This document shows, one piece after another, positions 5,471 to 9,537 of a stretch of 9,537 bases of DNA. The first letter of the stretch is position 1. Each line of letters begins with the position of its first letter. Position numbers and translations under genes: made by a program. The notes below the pieces were generated by a model. The model ran no database searches. It saw only the letters and a program-made list of their open reading frames with translations, and was not told the DNA's origin. Origin of the DNA: Acidimicrobiales bacterium (GTDB lineage: Bacteria; Actinomycetota; Acidimicrobiia; Acidimicrobiales; Poriferisodalaceae); the NCBI GenBank assembly GCA_030749275.1, contig JASMKJ010000553.1, forward strand, positions 1 to 9,537. The letters are read 5' to 3'.

Positions 5471-5640
5471 AGACGCCGTTTGTCCCCCCGTGGCACTCGA
5501 TGGCACGGATGGGGAAAAGTGGAGGCGGCCACCACGACTCGCAACGGGTCTCACTTAGTTTGGGTAATTCGCAGTGGATGGGGGCCCGAAATCGGCCAGT
5601 CTTGGGACCGAGAGCGACGGGAAGTGGAGGTATCCAGCAA

Positions 5641-6078
5641 CTACTTGGGATATTCCGTTTTTGCACTACTCGGAATCTGCCTCAAACACAAAAACACTGG
5701 CAACAAGATCGCCGAGGTCAATATCGCAGCTAACCATTGGGCCAAACCTATCAGGAAGGTGACCATTCGTTGGCCTTCCGGGATCGACTTGTCTCGGTTG
5801 AGATAAGCGTTCGATTCAACAGAAATGGCCAATACGCCTGATAACGATACTGCGAAAACAATAAAGAGCAGAATCACGGACAGGACGCGGTGAGAACGCA
5901 AAGACAATGCCAGTGCTCCGAAGACTACATGTGGGCCGACCAAAAAGATAGTCACCACCGTGAAGACTAAAACGCCGGCGGCAAAAGAAGGCCCCCAGTT
6001 TTCCGCGCCCGAGACAATCATGTAGACAAGCGAAATGGCGGCGATGCACGAGGTTAGCAGAGACAGTTGCCAATACAT
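5641..6078 (-). CDS. Four-helix integral membrane protein (145 aa)
   Basis: Hydrophobic segments lie at about residues 5-23, 31-59, 64-86 and 105-131. A short polar loop (S-N-A-Y-L-N-R-D-K-S-I-P-E-G-Q-R) precedes the last helix, and the tail is hydrophilic (S-S-A-K-T-E-Y-P-K). No catalytic motif or known family is evident. ATG 6078 has AGG-type bases 8-15 nt upstream. It is the last gene of a minus-strand set of three membrane-associated proteins, 139 bp after its neighbour, so it is probably co-transcribed but may have its own signals. Confidence 0.7.
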   Translation of the reverse strand: MYWQLSLLTSCIAAISLVYMIVSGAENWGPSFAAGVLVFTVVTIFLVGPHVVFGALALSLRSHRVLSVILLFIVFAVSLSGVLAISVESNAYLNRDKSIPEGQRMVTFLIGLAQWLAAILTSAILLPVFLCLRQIPSSAKTEYPK

Positions 6079-6217
6079 AACTCAAACCTGGTCCTGAAAG
6101 ATCGCTTGGGTGGTTGGTTTGAAACTTCGATCTTGAAAACCAACACGACTTGGAAGTTGTGATTCGCTAGTGAAGGGTGAATCTTGAATTTCTTCAATTG
6201 TGGAAACTGATGTAGTT

Positions 6218-6868
6218 CTACCAGTATGCAGAGCTCTGGTAGGTCCGACCGGTGGACGGGTCATGATAGTACGTGTGAACACCGCCGTTACTTGCGGCGT
6301 ATTCATATACCACAGTTTCCTTGGACACGTTCCATCCGAGCCGGCCAATCGGTTTACCGACTTTTGCAGGGTCAACTTGGCTTCTGTCGCTGAAGGAGTC
6401 GATCGCCTTACCGTTTCTAGCAAAGCGTTTGTCAAGGAAAGCGTTGAGGTCTTTCTCTGACACCGTATAGGTGGCGTAATGATCGAGTAGGTCTTGCTGC
6501 AAGGCTATGTCGGTGGCGGTGGGCGGGATCAGATTCTTGCCCCTCTCCGTCCACCAGATGCTGTTGCGACTCTTGTGGTGCGTTTCGACTCCGTAGATCC
6601 GGAACATCGTCAGGGCGACCAATGCTATGCCGACGCCACCGATAGCAAACAGTAGAGCGTCGAGCGGATTCTCGGTGGGGATGAGCCGGAGGGGATTAGT
6701 TTGCGACGGCTGCAGAAAGGCGTGCCCGTCGTATGGACGGAGCAGGAGTGGGGCTAACGACTGAGGTAACCGGGTTGGCGGACCAACGGAGTTGACGTTG
6801 GCACACCGGAAATTGTAAACGAAGGTATCGACGTTGAAAAACCAAAAGGCGAGCCAACTCCGGTTCAC
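6218..6868 (-). CDS. Single-pass membrane protein, N-terminus encoded by a palindromic repeat (216 aa)
   Basis: One strong transmembrane helix spans residues about 68-92 (L-D-A-L-L-F-A-I-G-G-V-G-I-A-L-V-A-L). It is followed by a polar domain of about 120 residues ending G-G-V-H-T-Y-Y-H-D-P-S-T-G-R-T-Y. No known family was recognised. The start is GTG 6868, 7 bp after the stop of the upstream lipoprotein gene and without a good ribosome site, which suggests translational coupling. The only other in-frame ATG falls within the helix. Residues 1-35 coincide with an inverted-repeat element (6765-6869), so the annotated N-terminus is probably repeat-derived or the true start has been lost. Confidence 0.65.
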   Translation of the reverse strand: MNRSWLAFWFFNVDTFVYNFRCANVNSVGPPTRLPQSLAPLLLRPYDGHAFLQPSQTNPLRLIPTENPLDALLFAIGGVGIALVALTMFRIYGVETHHKSRNSIWWTERGKNLIPPTATDIALQQDLLDHYATYTVSEKDLNAFLDKRFARNGKAIDSFSDRSQVDPAKVGKPIGRLGWNVSKETVVYEYAASNGGVHTYYHDPSTGRTYQSSAYW

Positions 6869-6869
6869 C
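6765..6869 (-). repeat. Palindromic element overlapping the start of the 216-aa gene
   Basis: On the plus strand GGTAACCGGGTTGGC (6765-6779) and GCCAACTCCGGTTCACC (6853-6869) are inverted repeats, 15 pairs with two single-base bulges. A second inverted pair, CCAACG/CGTTGG, lies just inside. Read on the minus strand it starts AACCGGAGT and ends CGGTTACC, the same two motifs that frame the stem region of the 84-bp elements. It therefore seems to be a longer, divergent member of the same class. Confidence 0.55.
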
Positions 6870-6875
6870 GATTTG

Positions 6876-7667
6876 TTATGCAGGTTCTGGTTCTTGTGTT
6901 TCCTGCGGTCCTTCGATTCGTGTCAGGCGATTCATAGCGTCGACAACCAGCCGTCCTTGCTCAGGTGGTAGCTGGGACTGTATTGCTGTACTCACCAATT
7001 GCGCAACCTCGCGACGGTTTTCAAGTTCACGTTGCGCGGACACATGTTTGGAAATAGTGATGAATAGAAGCACGACGCAGACCAAGATGACGATGCCCAA
7101 GGCAATGGACACATACCAAACAAATCGGAGCCATTCTTCAGCGGTGGCATTGGCCGCGTCACGTTCAGCTCGCATATTGTCGTATTGTTCTTTAATCTCT
7201 CTCGCCTCTCCGATTTCCTCCATGGTCATGTTGGTCTTGTCGTAGAAATCTTGTTCCTTTGCTGCAATCGAAACTTCACGCTTGTTGACGGCCTCTTCAC
7301 GAGCCTGCATTTCGGAAACCAGTTCGGCGCGACGCTGTTTGATTTGTGTGTCAACCGTGTTCTCGCGTTCAATTATGCTTTGTTCTCGCGCGTCGAGTGT
7401 TGCGCCGCGTTCATCGAGCAGTTTCTGTTGTTCTTCCATCTCGAATGTTCCGCTTGCAACTTCCGCAACTCGCGTTTGCAACCGCGTGTTTTGTGCTTGG
7501 AGTTCGCTGGCCTGTTGTTCGAGTGCTGCGATACGGCTGTTCTTCTCCTCCAACCGTTGCTGCAGTTGTATATTTTCGCCGCGGTTTTGATCGGGTGTCG
7601 AAGGCTCAGAGCAGCCGATGAGGCTGCAAGAGGCCAGTAATGCGATGGAGAGGAAGATGAATCGCAC
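6876..7667 (-). CDS. Coiled-coil lipoprotein with a C-terminal membrane helix (263 aa)
   Basis: Predicted envelope protein. The chosen start is GTG 7667, which has AGGAAGGAG upstream and is directly followed by a signal peptide (R-F-I-F-L-S-I-A-L-L-A-S). Two lipobox candidates follow, LASC (Cys 14) and LIGC (Cys 19); the second fits a normal signal length and has Ser at +2. Residues about 32-175 are almost continuous coiled coil rich in Glu, Gln, Arg and Ala. A strong transmembrane helix spans about 184-205 (V-S-I-A-L-G-I-V-I-L-V-C-V-V-L-L-F), followed by a helical polar tail (Q-L-V-S-T-A-I-Q-S-Q-L-P-P-E-Q-G). An upstream in-frame ATG at 7799 would bury the signal peptide and is rejected. It is first in the three-gene minus cluster. 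No specific family was recognised. Confidence 0.8.
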   Translation of the reverse strand: MRFIFLSIALLASCSLIGCSEPSTPDQNRGENIQLQQRLEEKNSRIAALEQQASELQAQNTRLQTRVAEVASGTFEMEEQQKLLDERGATLDAREQSIIERENTVDTQIKQRRAELVSEMQAREEAVNKREVSIAAKEQDFYDKTNMTMEEIGEAREIKEQYDNMRAERDAANATAEEWLRFVWYVSIALGIVILVCVVLLFITISKHVSAQRELENRREVAQLVSTAIQSQLPPEQGRLVVDAMNRLTRIEGPQETQEPEPA

Positions 7668-7671
7668 GATG

Positions 7672-7680
7672 CTCCTTCCT
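7672..7680 (-). promoter_or_regulatory. Ribosome binding site fixing the GTG start of the coiled-coil lipoprotein
   Basis: The minus strand reads AGGAAGGAG, then CATC, then GTG (7667-7665). The site and the signal peptide that follows outweigh the longer reading frame. Confidence 0.7.
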
Positions 7681-7829
7681 GCATAACTTGGATATACGAA
7701 GTTTCCGGCTATCACCTGTAGGCGGCAGATGTGCTTCTTATCACGCACGTCGGTGATTCGCGCAAGTTGTATCCTAGCCTCTGGTTGCTTGCCTGTCACG
7801 CCGTTCTGTGCGTGATAGGCGGTTTCTGT

Positions 7830-8125
7830 CTAGCACTCACCGCGACGACGGGTCAGCCCATCCGCCGGGCTACGGACACCTCGTCCACCTCGGTTCAGAA
7901 CATGGGTATAGATCATTGTCGTGCGAACGTCCTTGTGTCCCAGGAGTTCTTGCACGGTGCGGATGTCGTAGCCGTCGGCGAGCAGATGGGTGGCGAATGA
8001 GTGACGAAAAGTATGACTCGTTACTCGTTTGGTCAATCCAACTCTCCGAACGGCTTGCCTGACTGCCTTCTGCACAAGTGATTCATGCATGTGGTGGCGC
8101 TGCAACACCGAGCGGCTGATATTCT
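7830..8125 (-). pseudogene. intI: C-terminal fragment of an integron-type tyrosine recombinase
   Basis: The frame matches the catalytic half of integron integrases. It shows RHHMHES, then [13 protein letters not shown], the box [12 protein letters not shown] (His and Arg of H-x-x-R), LLGH (second His), [10 protein letters not shown] with the Tyr nucleophile, and the tail RGGRGVRSP typical of IntI. Missing are the N-terminal core-binding domain, the first catalytic Arg and Lys, and the IntI-specific insert. Homology fades near 8125, although the frame stays open to 8222. About 95 residues of a usual 320-340 remain, so it cannot be active. The intact catalytic motifs imply a recent truncation. 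In integrons this gene points away from the cassettes, which would lie towards higher coordinates here. Confidence 0.8.
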
Positions 8126-8172
8126 GGCGAGCCAGAACCGCTCGTGGGTATCCTATAGTAGCTGTCGACAAA

Positions 8173-8198
8173 AACGCGGAATCTGACGTTCCCGCGTT
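8173..8198 (-). terminator. Possible hairpin terminator at the intI junction
   Basis: AACGCGG (8173-8179) pairs with CCGCGTT (8192-8198). On the minus strand the stem is followed by a T run (complement of 8170-8174). It lies between the unidentified fragment and the intI fragment, near the apparent breakpoint. Weak stem and long loop. Confidence 0.3.
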
Positions 8199-8232
8199 CC
8201 AGAGTGTTGTCACCCAAAGCACACGTCTCCAG

Positions 8233-8487
8233 TGTCGATTCGACTGTGCACTCGGTTTTTACAACTGAGGTCGTTGTGTAGTCGAGTCGATCGACCTTCC
8301 TCGCGATTGCTTCAGCAGCACGCTCGTTCCAGTTGATCGAGAGCCGGGTGACCTCGTAGGCCCGTTCCTGGATTTGAAATCTCGCGTATTTGTGGAAACG
8401 ACGCATTGCTCGGAGCACATCTGGCTTAGCGACCTCATTGCCGCCTTCGTCGCGCACAACACATTCAAATCCCAAAGAGCGGATGCT
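8233..8487 (-). pseudogene. Unidentified protein fragment between helicase and intI remnants
   Basis: In one minus frame the sequence reads like conserved protein: G-F-E-C-V-V-R-D-E-G-G-N-E-V, K-P-D-V-L-R-A-M-R-R-F, then R-L-S-I-N-W-N-E-R-A-A-E-A-I-A-R-K-V, then [11 protein letters not shown]. Its composition is balanced, unlike the Arg-rich shadow frames nearby. It has no start of its own and adjoins the helicase fragment in a different frame. I do not recognise the family. It may be a tail of a phage or plasmid protein left by deletion. Confidence 0.4.
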
Positions 8488-8489
8488 GA

Positions 8490-8750
8490 CATCTGGTAAT
8501 AGAGTCCGGGAGAAGCCGTCGGACGTAGCAGCACGACGCAATCGACGTTGGGCGCATCGAACCCGGTCGTCAGGACGTTCACGTTGACGAGATACTTCAG
8601 CGGCGGCTCCGAATTCCCGAATAAATCGGCGGCCACCTGCTGTCCCTTGAAACGGGCGATCAAACGATCTCTCTCGGTGGCTGGCGTGCCACCGGTGATC
8701 AGACCGCACTTGGTTCCCGTTAGCGGTTCGAAATATCCCACTACCCAACG
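8490..8750 (-). pseudogene. Fragment of a superfamily 2 (DEAD/DEAH, Res-type) helicase, second RecA domain
   Basis: The minus frame shows C-G-L-I-T-G-G-T-P-A-T-E-R-D-R-L-I-A-R-F, then L-K-Y-L-V-N-V-N-V-L-T-T-G-F-D-A-P-N-V-D (motif V), then R-P-T-A-S-P-G-L-Y-Y-Q-M. In intact relatives this is followed at once by motif VI, G-R-G-x-R, which is absent here because the frame changes to unrelated sequence. The Walker A and B domain upstream is also missing. It keeps about 87 residues of a protein usually 400-900 long. Such helicases occur in restriction, phage and plasmid genes. A relic, not functional. Confidence 0.75.
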
Positions 8751-8793
8751 ACACGGAAGGTCCATCTTGCGCGACGACCAACGCCCCACCGAA

Positions 8794-8940
8794 ATGACCG
8801 CGGATCAGCGGCTTGATGAATTGGCTGCCATTCTCGCCACCGGCCTGCTTCGATTGCATGGCCGGTCTGGCGATTCTGCGGATTGTGCCCCGCCCTCCGC
8901 TGAATTCCCTCCCAGCCGCGCCGCAAGCGGCGATGCGTGA
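8794..8940 (+). CDS. Small protein of the MTADQRLDELAAILA type (48 aa)
   Basis: ATG 8794 opens a frame beginning MTADQRLDELAAILATGLLR, followed by a Gly/Ser-rich stretch and the tail E-F-P-P-S-R, ending at TGA 8938-8940. From memory, short proteins with this start occur in planctomycete mobile regions beside site-specific recombinases; this is unverified. The first 20 residues form an amphipathic helix. No clear ribosome site precedes the ATG, and the frame is open upstream, so a longer start is possible. No recombinase follows on the plus strand, so it may be an orphan or relic. Confidence 0.5.
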   Translation: MTADQRLDELAAILATGLLRLHGRSGDSADCAPPSAEFPPSRAASGDA

Positions 8941-9229
8941 GCGAGGGTGAATCTCGAATGCTTGAGCTATCGAGTCGCGGGTGACACGGGTTGGGGGGTA
9001 AGTGCCTACTGGCAGACGACGCCAAACTGGAAAAAAACGCGTTTCCGCAACTTGCTGTTTTCCAATGACTTCCATCGCGGGACTCACTTGGGGTGCGTCA
9101 CGTGATTTCGAGACTCTTGGGCCAATTCGAGACTTTTGGGCCGATTTCACCAGACGGGTGGTCCCGCGATTTGGCCGTGGCGAGCAACGCCAGTCGTCGC
9201 AAAGACCGCAATAAACGTACGAAACAAGC
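8941..9229. other. Unassigned stretch right of the small gene
   Basis: No convincing gene on either strand. The long open minus frame here is Arg/Pro-rich and passes through repeats and terminators, so I treat it as non-coding. It contains the 19-bp tandem repeat at 9107-9144. Confidence 0.4.
9107..9144 (+). repeat. 19-bp tandem direct repeat
   Basis: Two adjacent units of TTCGAGACTNTTGGGCCNA (9107-9125 and 9126-9144) differ at two positions. Confidence 0.8.
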
Positions 9230-9259
9230 AAGGCCCGCCAGGTTGTCCTGACGGGCCTT
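9230..9259. terminator. Strong hairpin, probable intrinsic terminator
   Basis: AAGGCCCGCCAGG (9230-9242) pairs with CCTGACGGGCCTT (9247-9259) over a 4-base loop. The one C-A mismatch on the plus strand becomes a G-U pair on the minus strand, where the stem is complete. The stem ends in CCTTGTGTT on plus and CCTTGCTTG on minus, so the T run is interrupted. Possibly bidirectional. Confidence 0.65.
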
Positions 9260-9272
9260 GTGTTCATCGAGA

Positions 9273-9288
9273 CGGGTTGTGCAACCCG
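9273..9288. repeat. Compact inverted repeat
   Basis: CGGGTTG-TG-CAACCCG has 7-base arms around a 2-base centre, better suited to a protein-binding dyad than to an RNA hairpin. It lies between the strong hairpin and the tmRNA-like scrap. Confidence 0.4.
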
Positions 9289-9293
9289 ACTAA

Positions 9294-9307
9294 GTGGAGG
9301 CGGCGGG
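9294..9307 (-). other. tmRNA 3'-end-like scrap, possible attachment-site remnant
   Basis: The minus strand reads CCCGCCGCCTCCAC, matching the acceptor and T-arm end of many bacterial tmRNAs (CCCGCCGCCTCCACCA). The preceding bases do not form a normal T loop (no TTCGA), so it is not a functional RNA. Integrative elements often use the tmRNA 3' end as an attachment site and leave such copies. Confidence 0.3.
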
Positions 9308-9366
9308 CTTCCAGAGACCCGTTCGCAAACCCTAGTTTTAAAGGGATTTACGACAACGCGATTTTC

Positions 9367-9410
9367 TAATTGGACCCGCGAATGGACCTCATTGGTCACC
9401 TAATTGGACC
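9367..9410 (+). repeat. Short direct repeats TAATTGGACC
   Basis: TAATTGGACC occurs at 9367-9376 and 9401-9410, with a shortened AATGGACC at 9381-9388 and a related ATTGGTCACC at 9391-9400. The cluster is AT-richer than its surroundings and lies just before a terminator-like T run. Confidence 0.6.
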
Positions 9411-9416
9411 TCTTCC

Positions 9417-9434
9417 GGCCTGGAGGCCTTTTTT
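9417..9434 (+). terminator. Short GGCC hairpin with T6 run
   Basis: GGCC-TGGA-GGCC (9417-9428) is followed directly by six T. The stem is only 4 bp, but the form is that of an intrinsic terminator on the plus strand. No plus-strand gene immediately precedes it in this window. Confidence 0.45.
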
Positions 9435-9537
9435 CGTTGCTGGTGAACCGCAATTAGAGGGTGACACTTTAGCTGCAGTACGCAGGCTGCAGTGGCGCTT
9501 AACATATGACGCAAACGCATACAGAAAAGCTCGTTAA
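9435..9537. other. Window end: no gene; paired recombination-core-like motifs
   Basis: Two CTGCAG sites flank an 8-base spacer near 9470-9490. GCTTAAC (9497-9503) fits the integron consensus RYYYAAC, and GTTAA (9533-9537) begins a possible GTTRRRY. Their spacing is too short for a normal attC and the second motif is cut by the window edge. Confidence 0.25.

Larger units (their letters stand above)
5115..5640. other. Non-coding or unassigned stretch with hairpins
   Basis: This region holds a candidate promoter for the 59-aa gene (5152-5181), a dyad (5271-5284) and two adjacent hairpins (5412-5437, 5447-5470). Several short frames are open on both strands. One, 5387-5554 on the minus strand (GTG start, 55 aa, ending VTVLPADDGK), looks mildly protein-like but contains the hairpin region and has no evident ribosome site. 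I do not call any as a gene. Confidence 0.4.

Noticed and set aside
5480..5806. 108-residue plus-strand frame
   Set aside because: Its second half is antisense to the four-helix membrane gene and the start lacks a ribosome site.
7185..7640. 151-residue plus-strand frame
   Set aside because: Antisense of the coiled-coil gene; Cys- and Phe-rich composition expected from reading Glu/Gln/Arg codons backwards.
5517..9304. 13-bp direct repeat AAGTGGAGGCGGC at 5517 and 9292 as flanks of an integrated element
   Set aside because: In a 9.5-kb GC-rich window about one exact 13-base repeat is expected by chance, and no further similarity flanks it.
8083..9399. 438-residue open frame on the minus strand
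   Set aside because: It crosses the strong hairpin, tmRNA-like scrap, tandem repeat and helicase relic, changes character several times and is Arg/Pro-rich. Only the stretch at 8233-8487 looks like real protein.

Overview
The window looks like planctomycete chromosome (a Gemmata-like or related lineage is my guess). The reasons are the long run of 23-24-residue leucine-rich repeats of the T-D-A-G-L-V-H-L type, the Spo0M-like fusion protein, lipoproteins with classical lipoboxes, GC-rich sequence, and a dispersed palindromic intergenic repeat. The assignment rests on remembered family resemblance, not on a search.

Left third (1-3500, + strand): the tail of an unidentified gene (1-72) runs into a short LRR fragment (80-424). 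Next come an 84-bp repeat element, a giant LRR lipoprotein (581-3286), and a second copy of the repeat. The LRR fragment with its 3' flank and the giant gene with its 3' flank look like products of one tandem duplication. The giant gene carries internal copies of its own C-terminal cap, as if stop-ended units had been fused.

Middle (3500-5640): a duplicated translation start (3498-3556) precedes a three-part fusion gene (3611-4705: GspF-N-like, PH-like, Spo0M-like). After it lie a third copy of the 84-bp repeat, a C-terminal gene fragment, and a well-formed but very short minus-strand gene (59 aa) with its own promoter-like sequence. A region with two adjacent hairpins follows.

Right-centre (5641-7667, - strand): a three-gene envelope cluster. 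In transcription order it holds a coiled-coil lipoprotein with a second membrane anchor, a single-pass membrane protein whose N-terminus is encoded by a palindromic repeat, and a four-helix membrane protein. They probably form one operon; their function is unknown.

Right end (7830-9537): a graveyard of mobile-element and phage-like debris. It includes the C-terminal catalytic part of an integron-type tyrosine recombinase, an unidentified fragment, and a superfamily 2 helicase fragment cut before motif VI. A small plus-strand gene, a strong hairpin terminator, a tmRNA-3'-end-like scrap, short tandem repeats and an attC-like core pair at the very edge complete it. No complete tRNA, rRNA or CRISPR array was found.
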